NCBI GenBank assembly: GCA_009692465.1
Contig: SHZD01000006.1
Span: forward strand, 1 to 61,852
Direction of reading: 5' to 3'
Length of the DNA: 61,852 nt
Source of the DNA: Myxococcales bacterium
Lineage (GTDB): Bacteria; Myxococcota_A; UBA9042
Shown: positions 47,104 through 54,960 of the stretch, in pieces
Layout: every line of letters starts with the position of its first letter
How positions within the stretch are numbered: the stretch's first letter is position 1
Translations under genes and position numbers: made by a program
Notes under the pieces: generated by a model
What the model was told of the DNA's origin: nothing
Database searches by the model: none
The model's input: the letters and a program-made list of their open reading frames with translations, nothing else

Positions 47104-48675
47104 TCAAAAACCGGCAATGCCGACGACCACACCTGGCCACACAGCGGCTGCTGACGGCGGTGGACCGCAGTCTTGGCAAAAGGGCTTGTCGCCAGCATTG
47201 GATGGCGAAAATGGCGTCAGGCTCTCGACCAAGGAGCCCGTCGGTAGCCACAACGCATTGATGCTCAGGCCAGCGAACACAGTTGCTGAGCGCAGCACGC
47301 GCAAGCCGACCGTCGCTCGGACTTGGCTCAAGTGATCGGGCGTTTGGTCCTCGCTGTGGTCCGCTTGCAGCAACAAGTGGTGGATGCCGTCGATGTCCAG
47401 GTGCAGCCGATCGCCCAAGCGCGCACGCAAGCCCATCCCACCGGCAACAACCGGTTGCCACCGGTCGCGGACACTGCGGCCGCCGACGGCGACAATGGTG
47501 TGCAGCCACTTGCTGCCATGCTTGAGCCCGATCATGGCCCGCGCCCAGTCCTGCGACCACATTTCCAAGTGGGTGCGCCCCCGCCAATAGAGCGAAACTA
47601 AACCGATTCCAACATCGGCATCGGCGGCTACGTTGATCAGGCCGATTTGCACTCCGCCCACCGTGCCGCCGGCGAAGTTGGCCAGACCGACCTGCACGCC
47701 GCGCACGTCGCCTTTGACCGCGTTCAAGGTGCCCCCTTGCACGCCATTGAAGTCGCCGATGGCGAAATTGGCCGCCCCAAATTGCATTGCGTGATCCGCA
47801 GGGCCGGAAATATTGAGCATGCTGAACTGCATGCCATGGTCGAGGCGGCGGGCAATGTTGATCCCAAATGACCCTTGGACGCCGCGCAGACGGCCGCCGG
47901 TCAGGTTGAGCATCCCGGCAAGCTGAATGCCTTGCATATCATTGGCTACGGCGCACAGGATCCCAGCGCCTTGAAAGCCGCGCGCCCGATCCGACTTGAG
48001 GGCAAAAATGTTGGCGGCTTCTACACCATTAAGCCCAGCGGACCACGCCCCGATCACCCCAAAGGACAGGCGGCGGACCGGTTTGGTCCACCGGCGTGGC
48101 GGAATGCTAAAATCAGGGAACAAATCGATGGCGATGGCCATGCTGGGCAGGTCGGTGTCGGCGTCCGCATCGTCCGCGCTGATTGGGGTCGGCGGCACCG
48201 CTGGCGGCACTGGCACCGCTACAGGCAACGGGGCGGGTGGCGGCGGGATCAGCACTTCGGCTGGCTTGACCGACTTGGCCTTGCGTAGCGTTTCCAACAG
48301 GTCGGCTGCTTCGTCACGAACCAAGCTCGATGCCAGTAAAGCAATGGTCTCGGCCGCCCGGGCCGCTTCGGCGGGCAGTCGCACGGTGCGACCGCTGGTG
48401 TGGCCATCTGGCGCCGAAAACGCCACTTTGGCTTGACCGACGCCCGCTGCACTGACCGCCAAACTGCCACTTTGGGCCGGGCACGGCAGCTCGACCCGCA
48501 CCGGCACCTCCAGTTCGTGCTCAATGGCCAACTGCAAGGCCGCCGCCGCCGGCAAATCCTCGGCGCCGCTGATGCTGAGACAGATCGTCGGTGGCAGCGG
48601 TTGGGCAGTCGCAGCAGGCGCGCACAGCAGGCTCAGGGCGACTGCGTGCAGGGCGTAGGCGCGAACGGCGATCAT
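47104..48675 (-). CDS. Exported protein with glycine-rich surface repeats (LA_2272-like)
   Basis: 523 aa. Signal peptide to about residue 24 (LCAPAATAQ), a segment of about 120 residues resembling exported regulators of this operon type, a Pro-rich linker (PPPPAPLPVAVPVPP), then from about 225 a set of near-regular repeats of about 20 residues with the pattern GxQxGxxNxxxGxxxGVQ (for example GVQGGTLNAVKGDVRGVQVG, then GGVQIGLINVA), like the LA_2272 surface-repeat family. The repeats would form a beta-solenoid or barrel-like sheet. Starts 4 bases inside the end of the upstream membrane regulator gene, in the sigma-factor operon. Confidence 0.65.
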   Translation of the reverse strand: MIAVRAYALHAVALSLLCAPAATAQPLPPTICLSISGAEDLPAAAALQLAIEHELEVPVRVELPCPAQSGSLAVSAAGVGQAKVAFSAPDGHTSGRTVRLPAEAARAAETIALLASSLVRDEAADLLETLRKAKSVKPAEVLIPPPPAPLPVAVPVPPAVPPTPISADDADADTDLPSMAIAIDLFPDFSIPPRRWTKPVRRLSFGVIGAWSAGLNGVEAANIFALKSDRARGFQGAGILCAVANDMQGIQLAGMLNLTGGRLRGVQGSFGINIARRLDHGMQFSMLNISGPADHAMQFGAANFAIGDFNGVQGGTLNAVKGDVRGVQVGLANFAGGTVGGVQIGLINVAADADVGIGLVSLYWRGRTHLEMWSQDWARAMIGLKHGSKWLHTIVAVGGRSVRDRWQPVVAGGMGLRARLGDRLHLDIDGIHHLLLQADHSEDQTPDHLSQVRATVGLRVLRSATVFAGLSINALWLPTGSLVESLTPFSPSNAGDKPFCQDCGPPPSAAAVWPGVVVGIAGF

Positions 48676-49712
48676 GGTTCGGCTCCCTCTAGGGCCGCGA
48701 GCAGCTTAGTCGCTTCGGCTTGGCGATAACCGCCTTCGGCGCCATGAGCGAAATGCTCAAGAGCCATGCGGGCCTGCGGTTTTCGACCCAACCGCAATAA
48801 GCAAATTGCGCGGTTCCAACGCGCCTCAGGAGCCAATACACCCGCGGGAGCTGCGTGCAGATAGCCCTCCCACGCTGCCAATGCCTTGGCATAGTTCTTG
48901 TCGCGGTGCTGCAAGGCTTGGGCGGCACGAAACAGCACCAATGTTTCGTCGGGCGGGGCATCCGGTGGTGCCGTGGGTGCGGCAACGACGACCGGTTCGG
49001 CTTGGGCTGCGGCTGTTGCTTGGGGCCCGACAGCCGTCGCCGGTTGGTCCACCGCAGGTTCGGCAGCAGTTTTGGGCGCTTTGAGCTGCGGTTTTGCGGC
49101 TGGCGCCGGCTGGAGACGCGCTGTGAGTGCCGGTTGGCCCTCCAACGCCGATCCGCCTGTGCCTGCCTGCGCGGGCGGTGCCGACACTGGCGAGGCTGGT
49201 GCTGGCGAGGCTGGTGCTGGCGAGACTGGTGCTGGCGAGGCTGGTGCTGGCGAGACTGGTGCTGGCGGCTCGGCCGATGGTAGTACTGCTGCGCCACTCG
49301 CAGGCTGCAAAGGTTCATCCATAGCAATATCAACTGCTTGTGCCTCGCTGGCAGGGACGGCTGGGCGCATTCCAGCTGGGCCTTTGCCCTTTTTCAAGCG
49401 CAATCGCGCGGCACTTTCGGGCTCGCTCGCCATTGGATGCCCAGAGCCACTTGGCGCCGAAGCGTCCATTCCGACAGCGCGCTGGACCGCTGCGACCACA
49501 CTAGGCAAGGCCCCAGTTGCTGCCGCGATGGCCGTCGATGTCACCAGCACAGCCGACAGCGCCATCGCCACCGCCGCTCGCCGCTCGCCACGTACGCGCT
49601 GGTGCTGAGCGCGGGCCAAAATGTGCATCCGTGCCGTTGTCGGCCCAGCTTGACCGTCGTCGGTCGACTGCCGCAAGGCCCGCGCCGCTTTATTCAGGAG
49701 GTCTTCGCTCAT
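48672..49712 (-). CDS. Probable anti-sigma-type membrane protein with TPR-like C-terminus
   Basis: 346 aa. Cytoplasmic N-terminus (about 1-44, short helices; no zinc-binding HxxxCxxC anti-sigma motif seen), one TM helix (AAVAMALSAVLVTSTAIAAA, about 45-65), a long Pro/Ala-rich periplasmic linker containing five-residue repeats (ASPAP, VSPAP) encoded by a 15-bp tandem repeat, and a C-terminal TPR-like domain of about 90 residues (LFRAAQALQHRDKNYAKALA, then PEARWNRAICLLRLGR). ATGA overlaps link it to the ECF sigma gene upstream and the surface-repeat gene downstream. Role as the sigma factor's regulator is inferred from position and topology. Confidence 0.65.
   Translation of the reverse strand: MSEDLLNKAARALRQSTDDGQAGPTTARMHILARAQHQRVRGERRAAVAMALSAVLVTSTAIAAATGALPSVVAAVQRAVGMDASAPSGSGHPMASEPESAARLRLKKGKGPAGMRPAVPASEAQAVDIAMDEPLQPASGAAVLPSAEPPAPVSPAPASPAPVSPAPASPAPASPVSAPPAQAGTGGSALEGQPALTARLQPAPAAKPQLKAPKTAAEPAVDQPATAVGPQATAAAQAEPVVVAAPTAPPDAPPDETLVLFRAAQALQHRDKNYAKALAAWEGYLHAAPAGVLAPEARWNRAICLLRLGRKPQARMALEHFAHGAEGGYRQAEATKLLAALEGAEP
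49190..49267 (+). repeat. 15-bp tandem repeat inside the membrane regulator gene
   Basis: Five units of GAGGCTGGTGCTGGC with GAG(A/G)CT variants; encodes the ASPAP/VSPAP linker on the minus strand. Unit number could vary between strains without changing frame (15 = 5 codons). Confidence 0.9.
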
Positions 49713-50305
49713 CGTCCCTCCGCGTGCTGCAGCACCTCGCGCAGTTTCTTGCGTGCATGAAAAAGTCGCGTACGCATCGTGGCTTCCGGGGCACCGGCAA
49801 TTTCGGCCGCTTCAGCAGCTGAGCGTTCTTCGACTTCGCACAGCACAAACGCAACCCGCTGGTCGATAGGTAGCAAGTCCAGCGCTTGCGACAACAACTT
49901 GGCTAGTTCAGCTTGCGCAGCCACAGCATCGGCTGCCTGTTCGTGTTCGGCGCGGCCATCCGCCGCTGTCAGCCACATCTTGCGCCGCCGCGCCGCAGAC
50001 CGCACATGGTGACGCGCATGGTTAATCGCGATCCCGATCAGAAAGGTGCGCAGGGCGCAGCGACCGTCAAACTTGCGCCCAGCCGTGGCCAAGGTGACGA
50101 ACACTTCTTGAACCAGGTCTTCAGCGGTATCGCTGTCACCTGTCAGGCGGCGGGCAAAAGCGCGCACCGCGCTGTGGTGCAAGTCGTAGGCCATGCCGAT
50201 CGCTGCCAACTCGCCGCGCTGCAGGGCGTCAACCAGCGCATCGCCGGTCGGCGCACTACGCCGCCAAAACAACGGCGCCTCTGCAATAAGCGAAATCAAG
50301 GACAT
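49709..50305 (-). CDS. ECF-type RNA polymerase sigma factor
   Basis: 198 aa. Region 2 (AVRAFARRLTGDSDTAEDLVQEVFVTLATAG with the DxAEDLVQEVF core, quoted in part) binds the -10 element and core polymerase. Region 4 (LPIDQRVAFVLCEVEERSAA, then EIAGAPEATMRTRLFHARKK) is the helix-turn-helix for the -35. ATG at 50305 is used; an upstream GTG at 50320 is in frame. First gene of a three-gene operon with overlapping ATGA junctions (sigma, membrane regulator, surface-repeat protein), the usual layout for an envelope-stress-type ECF system with autoregulation. Confidence 0.9.
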   Translation of the reverse strand: MSLISLIAEAPLFWRRSAPTGDALVDALQRGELAAIGMAYDLHHSAVRAFARRLTGDSDTAEDLVQEVFVTLATAGRKFDGRCALRTFLIGIAINHARHHVRSAARRRKMWLTAADGRAEHEQAADAVAAQAELAKLLSQALDLLPIDQRVAFVLCEVEERSAAEAAEIAGAPEATMRTRLFHARKKLREVLQHAEGR

Positions 50306-50320
50306 GGGGCCAGCCACCAC

Positions 50321-50640
50321 AACTGGCGCGCCGCATTTGACGCCTAGTCAATCTTGATTGCCCGCTGGCGGCCATTTCGTTCAACGTGGGCCTCAAGTTT
50401 TTGCGCGACTGGCGATGGGCAAGGTAGCGCGGCCACGGATCGAGGGCAACCTACACATAACAACATAAAATAATAAAGATTTTAGAACTGTGCATTTTCG
50501 TTTGAACGAAATCGCGGTCATCGGGCATCCAGCTTTGAACTGCAGGCAGCCCCGCTGCCAGCGCCCATCGCCACTCCCCGCGCGGCCAAATTTGGTTTTT
50601 GGCGTTGTGCGGGGTTAGGGCGGTGATCTGTCCCACATGT
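50321..50640. other. Divergent promoter region, AT-rich tract at 50450-50500
   Basis: No gene recognised between the ECF sigma gene (-) and the small lipoprotein gene (+). A tract near 50450-50500 is much richer in A and T than the rest of the window, as promoter regions often are; I could not identify reliable -35/-10 pairs by eye. Confidence 0.4.
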
Positions 50641-50658
50641 AGTAGCCTGGAGGAAGTT

Positions 50659-51399
50659 ATGCGTTTGTTTTCACTAATCAGTACCGCGACCATTTTGACC
50701 TTGAGTCTGCTGTGCGCCTGTCACGTCGAGCACCACGGCGGCAAAATGGACTGGGATGGCGACGATACCGGCGACGCGGTGACAGTGTGCAGCTCTTTTT
50801 GCGGCCAGCTGTTGGACTGCGGCAATATTAATGCAGCTAAATTTGCATCGTGTATCAGCACTTGTCAGGACGAGTTCACCGCGACCGAGAAGAAAACGCG
50901 CTCAGCATGCAAGTGCGTCGTGCAGTCCAGCTGCAAAGCCACCGGAAGCTACGCATGCGAAGGCGCGCCACTTTCTGTCGGACAGGCCGCGCCCCGTTCC
51001 TCCACCAGCAGTAGTGACGCCGGATCGACAGACGCAGACACATCATCGGCCGCGCCCTCGGCTGGCAGCGCGGATGCCGGTTCCAGTACCGATGGCGCTG
51101 CAAGCTCGTCCGGTGCAGGTGCCGGTGCAGGTGCCGGTGCCGGTGCAAGCGGCGGCCAGCAAGCGGCCGGGGCCGGCAAAGCGGGCGCTTACATCTGCAC
51201 TGCCAGCAAACAATGCGCATGGAGCGAGGATTGCGTGCTCGGCTACTGCCTGACGCGCTGCAAGGCATCCTGCGAGTGCCACACGGGCGAAAGCTGCATC
51301 ACCGGTTACTGCTCGCTGCCCGTCGCGCCGCCCAAGTCGTGCAGCGTCGATTGCGAGTGCCCGGCGGGTGGTAAGTGCAGCTTAGGCGTTTGCAAGTAA
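50659..51399 (+). CDS. Small Cys-rich lipoprotein with Ser/Ala/Gly linker
   Basis: 246 aa from the ATG at 50659, with a strong GGAGG 6 bases upstream. The signal peptide ends in a lipobox-like LSLLCAC (Cys19 or Cys21). Two Cys-rich modules (about 40-100, helical with CSSFCGQLLDC and CISTC; and about 178-246, CxxxxxCxxxxCxxGxC type) are separated by a low-complexity Ser/Asp/Ala/Gly linker encoded by a GGTGCAG/GGTGCCG hexamer repeat (around 51112-51156). The exposed, disulfide-stabilised layout suggests a surface protein. No family recognised. Confidence 0.75.
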   Translation: MRLFSLISTATILTLSLLCACHVEHHGGKMDWDGDDTGDAVTVCSSFCGQLLDCGNINAAKFASCISTCQDEFTATEKKTRSACKCVVQSSCKATGSYACEGAPLSVGQAAPRSSTSSSDAGSTDADTSSAAPSAGSADAGSSTDGAASSSGAGAGAGAGAGASGGQQAAGAGKAGAYICTASKQCAWSEDCVLGYCLTRCKASCECHTGESCITGYCSLPVAPPKSCSVDCECPAGGKCSLGVCK

Positions 51400-51424
51400 C
51401 GTTCAGACCGCTTCTGCGCTGGAC

Positions 51425-51478
51425 TCCGGTGGTCGACGCAGCGACGCACAGATGCGCCCAAAGCGGGGGCTCGCGGTC
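51425..51478 (-). repeat. R1 dispersed repeat, copy 7 (terminal fragment)
   Basis: Only the end block GACGCAGCGACGCACAGATG, then CGCCCAAAGCGGGGGCTCGC remains. It abuts the stop codon of the polyphosphate glucokinase gene. Confidence 0.75.
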
Positions 51479-52328
51479 AGGCCCAAAGTTTGACGCCGCC
51501 GAGTAGCCCGGCCACATTGTCTGTCACCTTGACATTGTCCGGCAGGATGACGCTGAGCTTCTTGGCATTGCCGCCGCCCAAATAGATGACGCGCGGATTC
51601 CAGATGGGCTCGATCTGGGCCAAGATCTTGAGGACCCGCTTGTTCCAGCGCTTCTTGCCGACCTTGACCAGCGCCTTGGCGCCGACGTACTGCTCGTAGG
51701 TCTTGCCTTTGGCAAACGGGTGGTGGGCCAATTCCAGGTTGGGCACGTATTTGCCGTCAACAAACAGCGCGCAGCCCATGCCGGTGCCCAGGGTCAGCAC
51801 CATTTCAACCCCGCTGCCTTCGACCACACCGTGCCCTTGGACCCCGGCGTCGTTGAGTACTTTTACCGGTTTTCCCAATAATTCAGTCAGTTCAGCGCCA
51901 AGGGCAAAGCCGGTCCAGCTCGGATCCAGATTGGGCGCGGTCTTGGTCACTCCGGCTTGAACTACGCCCGGAAAACCTGTGGATACCCGATCAAACTCGC
52001 CCAATGGCTCCACCAAATGCACCAGCGTGCGCAAGATAGCGTCGGTGGTCGCCGGTCGCGGTGTTTCGATGCGCGCCCGATCGGTCAACTGGCGGCCCTG
52101 CGCGTCGAGCACCATGGCCTTGAGCCCGGTGCCGCCAATATCGATGCACAGCGTCAGCGGACGCTCAGCGTCGGCCAGAGAAATGTTAGCGATTTCCTTA
52201 GGATCGTCATGGGCAGTGGCCGACTCAGTCGATGGACTTTCGTTGGCCTGAGCAGTGGTTTCCCCTTGATCTACAGCACTTTGGTTGGTGTCACTGGAGT
52301 CTTTTGAACGTGTAGAACGGGCAGACAT
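51477..52328 (-). CDS. ppgK: Polyphosphate glucokinase (ROK family)
   Basis: Phosphorylates glucose with inorganic polyphosphate (and often ATP). ATG at 52328 gives 283 aa; a longer frame to 52436 overlaps R1 and is unlikely. The first 55 residues are Ser/Thr/Glu-rich and unconserved; the phosphate-1 motif CIDIGGTGLKAMVLD follows (about 61-75), then TGFPGVVQAGVTKTAPNLD, the NDAGVQG segment, LTLGTGMGCALF (phosphate-2) and a GGGNAKKL region. The wide similarity with the actinobacterial/myxobacterial PpgK pattern, including HHPFAKGKTYEQY, supports this over plain ROK glucokinase. The stop touches R1 copy 7. Confidence 0.88.
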   Translation of the reverse strand: MSARSTRSKDSSDTNQSAVDQGETTAQANESPSTESATAHDDPKEIANISLADAERPLTLCIDIGGTGLKAMVLDAQGRQLTDRARIETPRPATTDAILRTLVHLVEPLGEFDRVSTGFPGVVQAGVTKTAPNLDPSWTGFALGAELTELLGKPVKVLNDAGVQGHGVVEGSGVEMVLTLGTGMGCALFVDGKYVPNLELAHHPFAKGKTYEQYVGAKALVKVGKKRWNKRVLKILAQIEPIWNPRVIYLGGGNAKKLSVILPDNVKVTDNVAGLLGGVKLWA

Positions 52329-52414
52329 GGTCGGGCTCCAGCGCCAGTGGCGGCGCGGTAATTTGAAGCCATTGTGGCCCAGCGGCAGCCGGAAGTCGAT
52401 CCCGCGCGCACCCG

Positions 52415-52582
52415 CGATCCACCGCTTTGGGCGCATCTGTGCGTTGCTGCGTCTCTTTTCTCAATCGCCGTACCCAAGTACGGCTCAATCGTTCAGCTCC
52501 TTGCGCCTTGTCGAGCGCCAGCGAGCGACCGAGCACTGGCATAAGAAATCGGGCCTCGCGGAAATTTCAGTCGTGAATTTGG
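52415..52582 (+). repeat. R1 dispersed repeat, copy 8
   Basis: CCGCTTTGGGCGCATCT flank, hairpin CCGTAC-CCAA-GTACGG (covaries with the GGCGTAC-GCAA-GTACGCC of copy 1), diverged decamers GTCGAGCGCCAGCGAGCG, GGCATAAGAAATCGGGCC and the end GTGAATTTGGGG. In the divergent region between ppgK and the radical SAM gene. Confidence 0.85.
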
Positions 52583-52636
52583 GGCAACGAGCGCTGCCGT
52601 CTTGCCAAAACGGTGTCGCCCCGCCACGCTGGCCTT

Positions 52637-54616
52637 ATGGCTCACCATCACGTCATTGCGATCAACCGCGCCTGTGACCGCAGTTGTGCGTTTTGTACAG
52701 TGCGCGCCGCCGATTCGGGTACGGCCCAACAGCGGGGTCAGCGCGCCGGGCTCGCCGTGCGCAAGGCGATCGAGGCCGGTGCTTCGGCCCTGACCATCAC
52801 CGGCGGCGAGCCGACTTTGGAGCCTTACCTTCCGCAATTGCTGCATTTAGCCAAAACCTTGGGCGTGGGCGATCTGACGCTGGAGACCCACGCGGGCACC
52901 ATCGACAGCCGGCAAGCGCAACTGCTGGCGCGGGCAGGGCTGCGGCGGGCGGTGGTGGCGGTCAATTCGCTGGACGCCGCCACTGCCGACGCGATTAGCG
53001 GTCGATCCAATGACCAACAATCGACGCTAGTGGGGGTGCGGGCTTTGCTGACGGCTGGCATCGACGTCGAAATTGCCGTGGCGCTGTTGCCGCAAAACGC
53101 TTCGACGCTGTCGGCCTTGCGCCAGAATTGCCTGCTGCTGGCCCAAGATACTGCAGGTCGAATCGTGCGGATCGTGGTGCGAACCATCGGCCAAGCGCCG
53201 CAACCCTTGGCGTTGCTGGATCCGTTGGCGGCGGCCGCAGCCTTGGCCCAGGCAGCGCAGCAACAAGTCAGTCGCGACGCTCCGCCACTGGAACAGGCGA
53301 CCGGCCACGAACTGCCGCCCTGTGCCTTTGCCGATCCTGAGCAAGTGCTTGAGCTGTTTCGGCTATCCGAACAAAGAGTTGCGCGCGAGTCTGACCGTTA
53401 TCGACGCTTGGCAGCGTGCGCGCAGTGTCCACTGGCTGTCGTTTGTCCTGGCACGCCTGCAGTGTGGGCGTCGGCGCTCGAGACAAAAGCCTTTGCTGTG
53501 CACGATCACATGGTTGCCGCCGTGGCCGCGGTGGACTCCGTTCAGGCTGCCGACGAGGGCGCGGCGCTGACGATAACCACGGTGCTAGCCCGCTGGCCCG
53601 CTCTGATGCGCGCCATGAGCTTGACGTCCCTAGATGCCTGCACGGCGACAGCCGCCGATCCTAGTGTTATCGCTCACTTGGCCGCGCGGCGCGCGCCTGA
53701 GCACGGGCAATGGCCGCTCGTTGCCGGTGACTGCGACCGCGAAGCCATCGAACTGCAAAATGGGCTCAGGCAGCTGCTGCGGCGCGAGGTCCCAGATCCC
53801 GATCGGGTTGCCCAAGCCGTGACCGCACTGCAACGAGTGGGCTTGCACACGGCGGTCATGAAGTCGGCGGTTGCCGGTGTGGCTGGTCAGCTCAGAACCC
53901 ACGTTTTTGCCGCCCGCGATCGCTCGTTGGTGGCAGCGGCGCTGCGTCTGGACCCGATTTTGGGCGGCAGTGGATCGCAAAAATCAAATGCAATTCGACA
54001 GTTCGGCGCTTGGTTCGGCTATCCGCCCTGTTGCGTCGATGCCTTCGTGATCGGCGGCGACCGCGATGATTCGGTGTTGGTTGCCGAGCGAGCGGCCCGC
54101 CAGTCCGATCGCGCGCTGCCGTGGCCGCAAAACTGGGCGGTAGTGCCGGTGCGCCTCGGTTCGTGGCTGCCGTGCGCGCCCGACTGCGCCCAGACCTTGC
54201 GCCAGACGACGGCGGTGGCCGAGCTGTTGGCACAACACACGCCTACGTGGCTGGCGGCTGCGCGTCCCCTGCTTCAAGCGCACGTTGTGACCCTGGGCTT
54301 CGATCGCACCGTCGTCCTGCTGGCAGGGCAGCGTGAGGGCAATCACTGGCGCTATCAACGGGTTATCGGTCTGGGTCAACTGGCCGGGCAGGTCCACATC
54401 GCCCGTCGGCTGCCGTGGCTGGCCTTTGAGTGGTCGATCGTTGAAAAACTGCGCGCCGGTGACGCCTTAACAGTGCAGTCTGTGGCGCACGGCACTGAGA
54501 TCGCGGTTTTGCGCCAGGGTGCCCAGATCCACTCGCTGGTTTTTGGCGGCCGAGCCCCACAAATTCTTGATTTTACCGCAGAATCTCCACCCCAACCGCA
54601 ATCGGTCGCGGTTTGA
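52637..54616 (+). CDS. Radical SAM protein with C-terminal GYPPCC (DUF483-like) domain
   Basis: 659 aa from ATG 52637; a GTG at 52613 is also in frame. The radical SAM [4Fe-4S] motif CDRSCAFC is at residues 13-20, followed by the ITGGEPTLEP motif. A second cysteine set CAQC...C (261, 264, 270) resembles a short SPASM/twitch-type auxiliary cluster site. The C-terminal half (about 380-650) contains GYPPCC at 461-466 followed by VDAF, the hallmark I associate with DUF483-like proteins. I do not know the substrate. No precursor peptide, partner or pathway gene is adjacent. The fusion of these domains in one chain is the notable point. Confidence 0.72.
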   Translation: MAHHHVIAINRACDRSCAFCTVRAADSGTAQQRGQRAGLAVRKAIEAGASALTITGGEPTLEPYLPQLLHLAKTLGVGDLTLETHAGTIDSRQAQLLARAGLRRAVVAVNSLDAATADAISGRSNDQQSTLVGVRALLTAGIDVEIAVALLPQNASTLSALRQNCLLLAQDTAGRIVRIVVRTIGQAPQPLALLDPLAAAAALAQAAQQQVSRDAPPLEQATGHELPPCAFADPEQVLELFRLSEQRVARESDRYRRLAACAQCPLAVVCPGTPAVWASALETKAFAVHDHMVAAVAAVDSVQAADEGAALTITTVLARWPALMRAMSLTSLDACTATAADPSVIAHLAARRAPEHGQWPLVAGDCDREAIELQNGLRQLLRREVPDPDRVAQAVTALQRVGLHTAVMKSAVAGVAGQLRTHVFAARDRSLVAAALRLDPILGGSGSQKSNAIRQFGAWFGYPPCCVDAFVIGGDRDDSVLVAERAARQSDRALPWPQNWAVVPVRLGSWLPCAPDCAQTLRQTTAVAELLAQHTPTWLAAARPLLQAHVVTLGFDRTVVLLAGQREGNHWRYQRVIGLGQLAGQVHIARRLPWLAFEWSIVEKLRAGDALTVQSVAHGTEIAVLRQGAQIHSLVFGGRAPQILDFTAESPPQPQSVAV

Positions 54617-54741
54617 CGCTGGGGCGGCGCTGGGCGAAGGTGACCCGGCCGAACACGCCGGACGGCACCGAGGCAGTGGCGATGAAGACTGCCCCTAACG
54701 TCGTGCGCGCACTCAATCGCTGCTGTCTGCGTACTTGCCTC

Positions 54742-54960
54742 CTAGGAGCGTGCCGGAGTATTCCGACTCGCTCCTAGCGCCGTCTGGCTAGACGGCGGCA
54801 ACTGTCCGAAACTGCACGAATTTGATTGGGCAAGTTCTCCGAGCAGTTCTTGGACAGTTGAGAATATCTGAATGGCTAGGAGAATGTCGGATCGTAATAG
54901 ATTCATTGTGTATAACCGTATAGACATTCAAAATGCGTTTGATTTCCGACAGGCTCCTAG
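54742..54960 (+). repeat. R2 MITE-like repeat, copy 4 (219 bp)
   Basis: Nearly identical to copy 1. The ATG at 54933 within its right end starts the downstream lipoprotein cytochrome, so the repeat encodes the first nine residues (MRLISDRLL). Confidence 0.9.
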
